From Apirhabdus apintestini (GTDB lineage Bacteria > Pseudomonadota > Gammaproteobacteria > Enterobacterales > Enterobacteriaceae): a stretch of DNA of 64,000 bases. Position numbers and translations under genes: made by a program. This document shows positions 21,948-32,917 of this stretch, in pieces. The stretch is from the NCBI GenBank assembly GCA_033977085.1, contig CP138906.1, forward strand, positions 4,340,001 through 4,404,000. Direction: 5' to 3'. The notes beneath the pieces were generated by a model. The model made no database searches, was not told where the DNA came from, and saw only the letters and a list, made by a program, of their open reading frames with translations. Numbering within the stretch: position 1 is the stretch's first letter; every line of letters begins with the position of its first letter.

Positions 21948-24501
21948 TTAAAATAATTCCTGAGCTTCGCCGTCATTATTCATAATGGTGGTGCCCACTT
22001 CGCGTATGGCCTGATGCGTGGGCTGCGTTCCTTCAATAAAATACTCATCCTGACTGTTTCCGCCGCCGGCCAGCTGGCCCGTTGAACGATCTATTTTGAC
22101 GGTAATAACGCCCGGCGGCGGCGTTAACGCCTCTTCAGGAACGCCCTGCAGTACGGCTGCCATAAAGCTATCCCATGCCGGCTGCGCGCTTTTGGCCCCG
22201 CCTTCATAGCCCGAAATCTGATCCTTAATAGCGCCAGAAGCCGTTGTGCGGCCAAGATTGCGTCTGTGGTCGTCAAACCCTATCCAGACAGATGCGACGA
22301 CGCCCGGCCCATACCCGGAAAACCAGGCATCTTTAGAGCTATTGGTGGTGCCGGTTTTGCCGCCGATATCGCGGCGTTTAACGTCGCGCGCCGCGCGCCA
22401 GCCCGTGCCCTGCCAGCCTGGTTCGCCATATACATTGGTGTTTAGCGCGCTTTTCATCAGGAAGGTCAGCGGCGTATTGATAACATGGGGCGCATATTGC
22501 GGCGCAGGGCTTTGAGCCACCAGGTTTTGATTCGCCTGCTGCAACTGAGGCTGCGGCACGCCAAAATTACGCCCATCGTCTGAGGTTGTGACGTCTTCCA
22601 GACTCTGACTATCAAGCGTGGCCGATTTTTGTGTATCGCCATAAATCACAGGAATATTACATTCCGTGCAGGCGATTTTCGGGCGCTCTTCAAAGATGGT
22701 TTCCCCTTGCTCATTCACAATTCGCTGAATAAACCAGGATCGACCAGGAAGCCGCCGTTTGCTATCACGGCATAGCCTCGCGCTACCTGAAGCGGCGTAA
22801 ATGACGCTGAGCCCAGCGCCAGCGATTCAGTGCGAACAATGTTCTGTGCCGGGAAACCAAAGCGCTGAAGGTATTCCGCGGCGTAGTCAACGCCCATTGA
22901 GCGCATAGCTCGTACCATAACCACGTTTTTGGATTGCCCCAGCCCTGGCGCAGGCGGATAGGCCCGGCATATTGCGGCGGCGAGTTTTTGGGTCGCCAGT
23001 CCGTGCCCGACCCCGCATCCCAGCGTGAAATAGGCGCATCATTAAGGATACTGGAGAGCGTGAGGCCTTTATCCATCGCCGCAGTGTACAGGAACGGTTT
23101 GATATTTGAGCCTACCTGACGCAATGCCTGGGTGGCGCGGTTGAACTTACTCAAATTAAAATCGAACCCGCCGACGAGCGCAATGAGCGAGCCATCGTGT
23201 GGGTTTAATGAGACCAGCGCTGAATTAACGTTAGGCACTTGCCCCAGTAGCCAGGCGCTGTCTGCTTTACGCACCCAGATTTGCTGCCCGCGCTGTAGGA
23301 CATCCGTCACTTTACGCGGCGTGGGGCCTTGCTGAGTATCGGATCTATAGGGTCTGGCCCAGCGCACGCTTTGCATATTCAGCGTAATACTATCGCCATT
23401 GGCCAACAGCGCAGTACTCTCACTGGCGTTTGCCGAAATAACTGCGGCGGGTAATAGCGGCCCATAGGTGGGCAATTTCTTCAGCGCTTCAATGAGCCGC
23501 TCTTGGGTGAGCGGTAAATCGCCAGCTTCCCAGAAGTGGCCAGCCGGCCCGCGGTAGCCGTGGCGCATATCGTAGGCCAGCACATTATTGTGTAATGCAT
23601 TTTGCGCAGCTTCCTGAACCTTGCGCGTAACGGTGGTATAAACCCGATAGCCATCATTATAGGCATCTTCGCCATAGCGCTTGACCATTTCCTGGCGCAC
23701 CATTTCGGTCAGATAAGGTGCCGAGAAGGCAATTTCAGGCGCGTGATAATTAGCATTTATGGACTCCGATCGCGCCATTTCGTACTGTGCCTGCGTGATA
23801 TACCCTTCATTTAACATGCGGGTAAGTACCACGTTGCGTCGCGCCGTCGCACGCTCTGGCGAATAGAGCGGATTAAATGTGGAAGGCGCTTTAGGCAGCC
23901 CCGCAATCATCGCTATTTCAGACAGAGTGAGGTTGTCCGGGCTTTTCCCGAAATAAACCTGCGCGGCAGCGCCCACGCCGTAAGCGCGGTAGCCGAGATA
24001 GATTTTGTTCAGGTACAGCTCCATAATTTCATCTTTATTAAGCAATTGCTCAATGCGGATAGCCAGAAACGCTTCCTTTATTTTCCGTATCAGGGTTCTT
24101 TCCGGGCTGAGGAAAAAGTTACGGGCGAGCTGCTGAGTAATTGTGCTGGCTCCCTGAGAGGCATGGCCGGAAAACAGGGCAATACTGGCCGCACGGAAAA
24201 TACCGATAGGATCGACGCCGTGATGCTCATAAAAACGGCTGTCTTCCGTGGCAATGAAGGCTTTCACCATTTCTGGCGGGATTTTATCGAGCTTAAGCGG
24301 AATGCGCCGCTTTTCCCCATATTGGGCCATAAGCTCGCCGTCCGCGCTAAATACCTGCATGGGGATCTGAAGGCGAACATCTTTAAGGGTGGCTACGTCG
24401 GGTAGCTGCGGTTCGACAAATTTATACAACCCGTATATCGAACCTGCCCCCAGCAGGATGCAACACACTGCAAGAATCAATAAATACTTTACGAACTTCA
24501 C
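21948..24501 (-). pseudogene. mrcA: Penicillin-binding protein 1A, two frameshifts
   Basis: Bifunctional class A PBP of the inner membrane. N-terminal membrane anchor, then the glycosyltransferase domain with EDSRFYEHHGVD and GASTITQQLARN, then the transpeptidase domain with the SxxK nucleophile (GSNIKPF) and KTGTTNSSKD. One base is missing near 22945 and another near 22740 (C2 for C3), so the first frame runs only through the SxxK region. Repaired length is 851 residues (E. coli 850). PBP1A is redundant with PBP1B in E. coli, so loss is tolerable in principle. Confidence 0.93.
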
Positions 24502-24611
24502 TCTGCATTTCCCATTTCGTTTCGGCTGGGCAGTTTATAAACAAACGCGCGGTAGTATAAAGGCAAGCCAGGCGCTTTGATACGCCATTTTCATAACAAG
24601 CCTCAGGGAGG

Positions 24612-25405
24612 ATGGAAATAATGGTTTTCAGCCGCTGGCAAATCGGACTGGCAATTCAAGATGATGGCGTACGCGCCATCGCAATATCGCGTGGGCGGCA
24701 GGGATGGCGACTACGGCGCTGGTGGTTTTTAGCGCCTTCATTAGAGACCGCTACCGGATCGATGCGCAATCTTACGGATACACTGCGTGCATGGCAGCGC
24801 ACGTTGCCGCTCGGCTATCAGCTACGGGTTGCGTTTCCCAGCGGGCGTACACTGACCCGGGAGATCCCGGCTCCCGTGAGCGCACTGACTGAGACGCAGT
24901 GTATGCAGTATCTCTCGGCGGCCACCGGGGAGCGATTAAGGATGGCCGCTGAGGAACTGACGCTGGATTACTGTCTGCGCGAAGAGGGGAGTTTTTCCGT
25001 GGTGGCCGCAAAAAGACCGAGATAGAAGAACTTCGACAAATTTTATATCGGGCGCGCCTGCACGTCTGGGCAATAATTCCCGATGCCTGCGCGTTGACAA
25101 GTTTTCTACCCTATCTTGCCGCGGTGGATGCCAAGAGACGTACTTATATTGCGCGCGAGCAATCGGTATGGGTGTGGGCCGATGAAAAGCGCTGGGGAGC
25201 GGTGAGCGTTCAGGAGGCAGAGACTTCTGAAGCGCTATGCACCTCACTTGGCATAGACTCTGAGTGCGCGGCATTTGCCACCGCGGCGGCTGGTGATTCA
25301 GCGTTTGTTTTCGACCCTGGCGAACGCTGCGCCAGATTCAACCGCCTGTACCCGCTGATAATGCACGCTATGCCGTTCCTTTGGGGCTGGCGCTGGCGAG
25401 CCTGA
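24612..25405 (+). pseudogene. hofM: PilM-like DNA-utilisation protein HofM, frameshifted
   Basis: First gene of hofMNOPQ, the enterobacterial homologue of pilMNOPQ/com operons, needed for using DNA as nutrient in E. coli. The N-terminal actin-like PilM fold is suggested by QIGLAIQDDGVRAIAISRG. An A run near 25011-25015 has five A where six keep frame, after which it continues KKTEIEELRQILYR. Repaired length is 264 residues (E. coli 259). The start could be the ATG at 24612 or 24621. It is divergent from mrcA, as in E. coli. Confidence 0.85.
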
Positions 25406-25406
25406 C

Positions 25407-25964
25407 ATGACGCTTTATTTTACCAATTTCCTGCCATGGCGCCGCCGAGCTTATCGTATTCGGCTGCGGAGAGTAGGCATTCTGCTATGCGGTTTACTCC
25501 TGCTTGCATCAGCGATTGGCATCTTTCGCGCTCTGCCTTTTGCCAGTCATCGAATTGAACATCATTTGCTGCTGGAGCATTCCCAGAGACAAACTCATGC
25601 GCTAAAAGAGCAGGTACAGCAGCGCCAGGCCAGGCAGCGTGACTATGAGTTGCAGCGGGCTGACGCTGAGAAACTGCGGCAGCAAATGGCGGATACCCTA
25701 CGCTGGCGACGCGCGATTACTCTGGTGGCTCAGGCGCTGCCTGAGCAGGTTTGGTTAACGCGTATGACTATGCGTGAGCAGCATCTGCATATTGAAGGCC
25801 ATACTCATAGCGCCGCTTATCTTACAGAGCTTGAACAACGATTACGGCGGTCACCGCCGCTGCGTTTTATTCGCCTAAAACGCGTGGAGTTACTTGCGGA
25901 GGAGCGCGTCTGGCGCTTTCAGATAGCACTGGAGGCGGACCGCGATGACGAAGAGAGCCTTTAA
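25407..25964 (+). CDS. hofN: PilN-like protein HofN
   Basis: Intact, 185 residues (E. coli 179). A short cytoplasmic N-terminus (FLPWRRRAYRIRLR) precedes one membrane helix (about 25-45, GILLCGLLLLASAIGIF), a coiled-coil rich in Gln and Arg, and a small alpha/beta domain, as in PilN/GspL C-terminal relatives. It starts one base after hofM ends and overlaps hofO by 20 bases. It is the only unambiguously undamaged large member of the cluster. Confidence 0.85.
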   Translation: MTLYFTNFLPWRRRAYRIRLRRVGILLCGLLLLASAIGIFRALPFASHRIEHHLLLEHSQRQTHALKEQVQQRQARQRDYELQRADAEKLRQQMADTLRWRRAITLVAQALPEQVWLTRMTMREQHLHIEGHTHSAAYLTELEQRLRRSPPLRFIRLKRVELLAEERVWRFQIALEADRDDEESL

Positions 25965-26426
25965 GTTGGTACGTGGGCGTGGGCGCTGGATTATCGGTGG
26001 TGGGTTATTGCTATGCCTGCCGCTAATAATTACAGAAGGGTTCATTGTGTGGCCGGCCGAACGCGAGACGCGCGTATTTTTGCAGGCGCTGCAACAACAG
26101 CATGATGTTCAGCGCTCTTTGCGCACGCAGTTAAAGCGGCTGCCGCGGGTTGCCATCATTGATGCACAAAGCCAAAGATCGCTGCGCGGGCATCGCCCAC
26201 AAGGAATCCCTTTTCTATCCTGCAAGTCTCACATCATGTGGGCGGGCGCTTAATCCACTGGGCGGTGGAGGGCGATCGCGCAGATATGACACTCTTATTA
26301 GGCTGGGACAAGCTGCCAGCGTTTTTCGGCATTATGGCACAGCGTGCGGTATTGATTCATGCCTTTAACATTGCAGAGGCATCCGGGGCGATAAAGGTCA
26401 CGGTCTGGCTACAGGAGGCGCCCTAA
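25945..26426 (+). pseudogene. hofO: PilO-like protein HofO, frameshifted
   Basis: N-terminal membrane helix (WIIGGGLLLCLPLIITEGF), short coiled coil, then a C-terminal domain in another frame (GGRLIHWAVEGDRADMTLLL). One base is lost between about 26150 and 26215. Repaired length is 160 residues (E. coli 146). Partner of HofN in the inner-membrane alignment subcomplex by homology with PilNO. Confidence 0.75.
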
Positions 26427-26822
26427 ATGCGAAAAATAGCGTTTCTGCTTATTGGTTGCTGCAGCGCAGTTGGGGCAGCGGAAACCCTGGTGCGTAATCC
26501 GTTCATCCCGGTAGAAAACCCGTGCGCTTCGCCTTTTAGCGCCTGGCGTTTACGTGGGGTCGTGGGTTCCGGAGCCGATGCCGCTGTAGCGGTGGTGAAT
26601 ACGCCGCAAGGATGGCGGCGTCTGAAGCCGGGGGATGAAGCTGCGCCGGGATGGCGCGCCGTTCTATCAGCGGGTTCGCTGGTATTGGATTCAACTCAAA
26701 AATGTCCTTCGGTCGTCATTACGGGAGAAGGCGCTATTTATCCAAAGGGAGATGAACGTGACAGGATGTTTACTTCTACTACTGCTAATAGTCGGGCCGG
26801 TGCCGCTATTCGCCGCGACTAA
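26427..26822 (+). CDS. hofP: PilP-like protein HofP
   Basis: 131 residues (E. coli 134). Signal-like N-terminus ending AVGAAET, then RNPFIPVENPC and a PilP-like small beta domain (WRLRGVVGSGADAAVAVV). Its ATG abuts the hofO stop. It overlaps hofQ by 71 bases, which is long for this operon. In the neighbouring frame a TGA at 26753-26755 would give the usual ATGA overlap, so an unnoticed one-base deletion near the 3' end is possible. Confidence 0.65.
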   Translation: MRKIAFLLIGCCSAVGAAETLVRNPFIPVENPCASPFSAWRLRGVVGSGADAAVAVVNTPQGWRRLKPGDEAAPGWRAVLSAGSLVLDSTQKCPSVVITGEGAIYPKGDERDRMFTSTTANSRAGAAIRRD

Positions 26823-28061
26823 TAATCATGAGACTGGCATCTCTCTTGCGGTTGATGATGTGCCTGTAACGCAGATTTTACAGGCGCTGGCCGAGCAAAA
26901 ACAGGTTAATTTGGTCATGGCGCCGGGTATTGCACAGCGGCTTTCTCTCCATTTAACCAATATTCCCTGGCAGCAGGCGCTGGAAAGCGTCGCGCACGCG
27001 GCGAATTTGCGCTGGGAGAAGCGCGGGGCGGTATTAAACGTCTGGCCCGGAGATAGCCCTGCGGCCTCGGTATTGGGCAAGCCTCCTGCTTCAATAAACG
27101 CTATAAAGAGCGGCGTAAAGACGCAGCGCGAAGTTTTTGCCTTGAGCCATGCGTCAGCGGTAGATCTGGGGAGTGCTCTAAAAGCGAGTGAGGGGGATTA
27201 TTGAGCACGGCGGGGCGCGTCACCGTTGATGAACGCACTAATCGCCTGCTGGTGGATGATACACGAAGCGCGCTGCGCGCGCTTCGTTCCTGGGTTGTCG
27301 AGATGGATCGTCCCGTCGGGCAAGTCGAGCTGTCGGCACATATTGTAACTATGACTCGGGAGGGATTGAATGAGCTTGGGGTTAAATGGTCGCGTAAAGG
27401 GCGAGCAGAAAAAACGGGGAGTTGGTGAACCTGCCAGCGACGGCGGGTACGAGCCTGGCTGGCTTCAATATTGGGCGCATTGGTGGCCGAATGCTAGAGC
27501 TTGGCTCTCTGCTCTTGAGCGCAAACAACAGCTTGCTTTTGTCGCCAGCCCCGCCTGTTGGCGGCGCATCGACAGACGGCGAGTATAAAGCAGGGCAGTG
27601 AAATTCCGTATCAGTCCGGCGATAGCGATAGAGGGCGCGGGCAGGTCGCCTTTAGAGAAGCCGTTCTGGGAATGGAAGTTATGCCGACTGTATTACCGCA
27701 GCGACGTATTCGCTTGAAATTGCGCATCAGTCAGAATATGCCCGGACAGAAACTGCAGCAGGCGGAGGGCGAGGCGCTAATTATCGAAAAACAGGAGATT
27801 GAGACGCAGGTTGAAGTGCGCGAGGGGAAACATTGGCTCTTGGGGGAATCTTTCAACATAGTCGCCGCATGGAAAGCGATCGCGTGCCGTTACTGGGAAG
27901 CCTACCGGTGGTTGGCCCGCTATTCCGACACGATGGCCGCGATGAGTCGCGCCGTGAGCCTGGTGGTTTTTATTACGCCGCGTTTAATCGATGCCGGGGA
28001 AATTGTATTAGTTATCGGGCGATTTTTGCTTAGGGGCACGTTATTTTCTTATTCTGAATAG
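26752..28061 (+). pseudogene. hofQ: Secretin-family DNA-uptake porin HofQ, six frameshifts
   Basis: Outer-membrane secretin (PilQ/ComE family), the pore for DNA entry. In order: signal peptide MNVTGCLLLLLLIVG, N-domain VTQILQALAEQKQVNLVM, VDERTNRLLVDD, GQVELSAHIVT, SIKQGSEIPYQ, and the secretin signature ending RREPVVFITPRL. Frames change six times. Five are deletions (for example G5 for G6 near 27191 and G4 for G5 near 27417); one is an insertion at 27956-27962 (GAGCCTG for GAGCTG). It is among the most heavily damaged genes in the window. The GGGAG before the ATG supports the start. Confidence 0.85.
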
Positions 28062-28337
28062 CGCAAGAGTTTGACGGCGGCAGTGAATTATCATACAAGG
28101 TGTACCCATTCCAGCTATGGGTAGCCTCTGCTGGCAGCACGTATAGGATGTTGGCCGGGCTTTGTCCCCAGGCTAGCTGCGGTAATTTATTCGGTTGCCA
28201 AACTGCCTTGAGTGTTGAGATAATTTTCAGTCTGATTCTCGAACTCACGATAATGAGGTTTCAGTTCATGTCTCGCTTCGCAGGCTTTGAAAGAAGCGGG
28301 TTTATCATCAACGAATAGTCTTACGTAGTACCAAAAA

Positions 28338-28858
28338 ATGGCAGAGAAACGCAATATCTTTCTGGTTGGGCCTATGGGTGCCGGCAAAAGCACTATTGGG
28401 CGTCAGTTAGCTCAACAACTCAATATGGAATTTTACGATTCTGATCAAGAGATTGAGAAACGTACCGGCGCAGATGTGGGTTGGGTTTTCGACGTGGAAG
28501 GCGAAGAAGGCTTTCGCCAGCGCGAAGAGAAAATTATCAACGAACTCACCGAAAAGCAGGGCATTGTACTGGCTACCGGGGAGGTTCTGTAAAATCGCGT
28601 GAGACCCGTAATCGTCTTTCCGCTCGCGGCGTAGTTGTTTATCTGGAAACGACAATTGAAAAACAGTTGGCTCGTACGCAACGTGACAAAAAGCGTCCTT
28701 TATTGCAGGTAGATGCGCCGCCGCGTGAAGTTCTGGAAGCGCTGGCTGATGAACGTAATCCGCTGTATGAAGAGATCGCCGATGTGACCATCCGTACCGA
28801 CGACCAAAGCGCTAAAGTTGTTGCCAACCAGATTATTCACACGTTGGAAAATAACTAA
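28338..28858 (+). pseudogene. aroK: Shikimate kinase I, frameshifted
   Basis: Phosphorylates shikimate in aromatic amino-acid synthesis. Walker A is GPMGAGKSTIGRQLA; the shikimate-binding segment DSDQEIEKRTG and the LID region QRDKKRPLLQ are present. A G run at 28578-28581 has four G where five keep the conserved glycine-rich GGGSV substrate loop. Repaired length is 173 residues, as in E. coli. It is first of aroK-aroB-damX-dam, as in E. coli. Confidence 0.93.
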
Positions 28859-28891
28859 TTTTGATTTCGTCATAAAAGGTACTGAGCGTTT

Positions 28892-29986
28892 ATGGAGAGG
28901 CTAAGCGTTACTCTGGGGGAGCGTAGTTACCCGATCGCCATTGCAGCCGGTTTGTTCAGCGATCCGGCGGCTTTTTGGCCTTTAAAGCCTGGCGAGCAGG
29001 TGATGATAGTTACCAATGAAACGCTTGCTCCTCTTTATCTCGCTCGCGTCAGCGCTACGCTGGCGCAAATCGGCGTTGGCGTCGATACCGTTATTCTTCC
29101 CGACGGTGAAAGCTATAAAAGCCTGGCAACGCTGGAAACGGTTTTTACCGCGTTACTGCAAAAACCGCACGGGCGAGATACCACGTTAATCGCGCTGGGC
29201 GGCGGCGTTATTGGCGATATAACTGGCTTTGCTGCCGCCAGCTATCAGCGCGGCATTCGTTTCCTCCAGGTTCCTACCACGCTTTTGTCGCAGGTTGACT
29301 CCTCTGTAGGGGAAAACTGGCGTAAATCACGCGCTGGGCAAGAATATGATTGGCGCGTTTTGGCAGCCAGCATCGGTTGTCATCGATTTGGATTGCCTGA
29401 ATACGCTGCCCGCCCGGGAGCTGGCTTCCGGCCTCGCAGAGGTCATCAAGTACGGCATTATCCTTGATGCGCAATTCTTCGCCTGGCTTGAAGAGCATTT
29501 AGATGCGTTACTGGCTCTGGAGCCTGCAGCAATGGCGTATTGTATTCGCCGCTGCTGTGAGCTTAAAGCCGAAGTCGTTGCGGCTGATGAGCGGGAAAGC
29601 GGTTTACGTGCTTTACTGAATCTGGGCCATACTTTCGGCCATGCTATTGAAGCTGAAATGGGCTATGGCAACTGGCTTCATGGTGAAGCGGTTGCTGCGG
29701 GTATGGTGATGGCAGCGCGTACGTCCCTGCATTTAGGGCAGTTTAGCGAAGCTGAATTGCAGCGTCTGATAGCGTTATTGCGGCGCGCTTCTTTACCCGT
29801 TGAGGGGCCGCAGGCGATGTTGGTTGAGCGTTATTTACCGCACATGCTGCGTGATAAAAAGTGCAGGGCGGCACGCTGCGTTTAGTATTGCCCGTGGGTA
29901 TAGGAAAAAGCGAAGTGCGGGCAGGCGTTGCGCATGACGTGGTATTAAGTGCGATAGCTGCCAGTATCGGCACGACGCACGCGTAA
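28892..29986 (+). pseudogene. aroB: 3-dehydroquinate synthase, three single-base losses
   Basis: NAD- and Zn-dependent cyclisation of DAHP to 3-dehydroquinate. NAD-binding LGGGVIGDITGFAA and zinc-ligand segments (ADERES..., LGHTFGHAIE, LHGEAVAAGM) are visible. Near 29310 both a G and an A are missing next to each other (G4A4 where G5A5 gives the conserved GGKTGVNH). Near 29860 an A run has five A where six keep frame, moving the natural C-terminus (IGTTHA, stop 29984-29986) out of frame. Repaired length is 365 residues (E. coli 362). Confidence 0.92.
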
Positions 29987-30076
29987 TTGAAATAACCGAT
30001 TGATCGGGTTATCTGGCAAATTAGGGTAGAGCGCTAACATAGTTTTGCGGGCGGAAAGCCTGCAGTGGGGGGTTAG

Positions 30077-31314
30077 ATGGATGAGTTTAAACCAGAAGAC
30101 GAACTGAAACCCGATCCCAGCGATCGAGCGTCAGGCCGAGCGCGTCACGGTGCCTATGATGACAACGAACCACGCTTTAATGTTGATGATATGGATATCG
30201 ACGCCGACGATCCTCACGCCGAGCGTATGCGAGCAGGCAGCGCTGAGCATGATGAGGCCGCGGGGATAGCGGCGCGTCGGTGCGCATCAGCGCCTCCGCG
30301 TAATCCCGTTTCGCGCCAGCATATGATGATGGGGCTGGGGATTTTGGTGCTTTTGCTTATTATCATCGGAATTGGATCTGCGCTAAAAGGGCCTGCACCA
30401 TCGTCTGGTAATGATGCCTCGCATGAGAGTAATGAACGCAATATTGATCTCTCAAATGGCGATAATAAAGGTAATGATGCCGGCGTTAATGGCGGCACGA
30501 TTGCCGGGCAGCAACCGATAAACAGTGGCGCTCAGTCAGGCTCCGGGCAGGATATTTCTCTTCCGCCGATTTCTTCCACTCCCACTCAGTCACAGCCCCA
30601 GCAGCAAATTGATGGCCAGCAGCGCGTTGAAGTACCAGGTGATTTAAATAGTGCGCTGACAGGGGAACAGAATGCGGTTAATTCGTCGTCAGCTTCTTCG
30701 CAGGGCAGTGCGTCAGGATCGATGCTGCCGACGCAGCCGGCAACGGTAGCGCCGGTTGGGGGAAAATCTCAACCGCTTTCACCGGATGCGGCTGAGACTC
30801 CGCGTCATACTACTTCGCCTCAGCGTCCGGCGCGGAAACAGGCCGTTATTGAGCCGCCGCGCAGGTCTGAACGCGCGCACTCAACGCCAGCGCATACGGC
30901 ACCTTCTCGCCAGGCAGCGCCGGCGGCGAACGCTGCACCGGAAAAGGTCGCGCCAGCAAAACAAGCACCAGAAAAAGCAGCACCTAAGGCGAACAGTGTA
31001 TCGGCGTCTATCGGTAAAGGCGCTTCGGGTAATGTTAGCGCGCTAAAAGCAGCGCCTTCCGGACACTATACGCTTCAGTTAAGTAGTTCATCGAATTACA
31101 GCAATTTGAATGCGTGGGCGAAAAAGAGAATTTACAGGATTACGTTATTTATCAAACGGTTCGTAATGGAAAGCCCTGGTATGTTTTAGTGCACGGGGTT
31201 TATGCATCAAAAGATGAAGCGAAGCGCGCTGTTTCTAGCTTACCTGCGGATGTGCAGGCTAAAAATCCGTGGACGAAACCTGTCTCTCAGGTGCAGTCCG
31301 ACTTAAAACAATGA
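30077..31314 (+). pseudogene. damX: Cell-division protein DamX, frameshifted in the SPOR domain
   Basis: Bitopic inner-membrane protein that binds denuded septal peptidoglycan. Acidic cytoplasmic N-terminus (MDEFKPEDELKPDPSDR), one membrane helix (about 85-105, GLGILVLLLIIIGIGSAL), a long Pro/Ala/Gln-rich periplasmic linker, and a C-terminal SPOR domain. An A run near 31121-31125 has five A where six keep frame, cutting the SPOR domain at AWAKK. The remainder is ENLQDYVIYQTVRNGKPWYV. Repaired length is 412 residues (E. coli 428). Confidence 0.92.
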
Positions 31315-31377
31315 CGAAAGCGCAGTACGCTGTCGGAGCTTCTCCACAGTTGGAGAAGGTATAAATAGTCAGACGGC

Positions 31378-32193
31378 ATGAAAAAAATCGCGCTTTTCTG
31401 AAATGGGCGGGGGCAAGTACCCCCTGCTGGATGAGATTAAGTATCATCTGCCGCATGGCGAGTGTTTGATCGAACCCTTTGTGGGAGCAGGTTCGGTATT
31501 CCTCAATACAAACTATCGCCGCTACCTCCTTGCGGATATCAATAGCGACCTTATTGACCTTTACAATATTGTGAAACAGCAGCCCGAAGCCTATGTTCTT
31601 GAGGCGAGGGCGCTGTTTACTGACGCCACGAATCAGCCGGAGGTGTACTATCGTCTGCGAACTGAGTTTAATCTATGCCGGGATAAGTTTCGCCGGGCGC
31701 TATTATTTCTTTATCTAAATCGTCATGGTTACAATGGGTTATGCCGGTATAACCTTAGCGGCGAGTTTAATGTACCTTTTGGGCGCTATAGTCGCCCCTA
31801 TTTTCCTGAATATGAATTGTACAATTTTGCTGAGCGCGCGCAGAACGCCACGTTTGTGTGCCAGTCGTATGATGTGAGTATGCACAGTGCGGGTTCGGGA
31901 TCGGTTGTGTATTGCGATCCGCCGTACGCGCCGCTTTCAGCAACGGCCAATTTTACCGCTTATCATACCAACAGCTTTAGTATGGAGCAGCAGCAGCATT
32001 TAGCACGTCTGGCTGAAACCCTGGCGGATAGCCGGATTCCGGTGCTGATCTCTAACCATGATACAGAGCCGACTCGCATATGGTACCGACAGGCACAGCT
32101 ACACACGGTGCACGTCAGGCGCAGCATAAGCAGCAAAGGTGGGGCGCGTAAAAGGTGGATGAGCTGCTGGCGCTTTACCAGGCCGTGAAATAA
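31378..32193 (+). pseudogene. dam: DNA adenine methylase Dam, three frameshifts
   Basis: Methylates adenine in GATC, guiding MutHLS strand choice and replication timing. Motif I (EPFVGAGSVFLN), catalytic DPPY (VYCDPPYAPLSATANF) and RRSISSKGGARKK are present. Three deletions: A7 for A8 right after the ATG (31381-31387), G5 for G6 (31409-31413, at the conserved KWAGGKY), and A4 for A5 (32150-32153). A second start (ATG 31403) opens the central frame but lacks the first motif. Repaired length is 272 residues (E. coli 278). Confidence 0.92.
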
Positions 32194-32239
32194 GCGAAGC
32201 GCTTTACCGGCGCAAATACATCTTCGACTGGAGAAGCAG

Positions 32240-32917
32240 ATGAAACAATTTTTGATTGCCCCTTCGATTCTTTCAGCTAATTTTGCGCGCCTGGGAGAAG
32301 ACACCGCCCGCGCTCTTGATGCCGGTGCCGATGTTGTCCATTTTGATGTGATGGATAACCACTATGTGCCTAATTTGACAATGGGGCCGATGGTGTTAAA
32401 AGCCCTGCGCGATTACGGTATTAGCGCGCCCATTGATGTGCATCTTATGGTAAAGCCCGTCGACCGTATCATCCCCGATTTTGCAGCAGCCGGTGCCAGC
32501 ATTATCACTTTCCATCCGGAAGCATCAGAGCATGTCGACCGTTTGCTGCAGCTCATTAAAGATAGCGGATGTAAAGCAGGGCTGGTGTTCAACCCGGCGA
32601 CTTCGCTAAGCTGGCTGGATTACGTGATGGACAAGCTCGATGTTATTTTGCTGATGTCGGTTAACCCAGGGTTTGGCGGCCAATCGTTTTTGCCGCACAC
32701 GCTCGAAAAACTGCGCCAGGTTCGCCAGCGTATCGATGCGTCTGGCTATGATATCCGGCTGGAAGTGGATGGCGGGGTAAAAGTCGATAATATTAAAGAG
32801 ATTGCAGCCGCAGGGGCCGATATGTTTGTTGCAGGCTCTGCGATATTCGGGCAACCCGATTACCGTAAAGTGATTAATGATATGCGACATGAACTGGCAA
32901 AGGCAGGCAATGAATAA
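32240..32917 (+). CDS. rpe: Ribulose-phosphate 3-epimerase
   Basis: Intact, 225 residues as in E. coli. Interconverts ribulose-5-P and xylulose-5-P in the pentose phosphate pathway. TIM barrel with metal-binding HFDVMDNHYVPN, VHLMVKP and the VDGGVKVDN phosphate loop. It follows dam by 46 bases and overlaps gph. Confidence 0.97.
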   Translation: MKQFLIAPSILSANFARLGEDTARALDAGADVVHFDVMDNHYVPNLTMGPMVLKALRDYGISAPIDVHLMVKPVDRIIPDFAAAGASIITFHPEASEHVDRLLQLIKDSGCKAGLVFNPATSLSWLDYVMDKLDVILLMSVNPGFGGQSFLPHTLEKLRQVRQRIDASGYDIRLEVDGGVKVDNIKEIAAAGADMFVAGSAIFGQPDYRKVINDMRHELAKAGNE

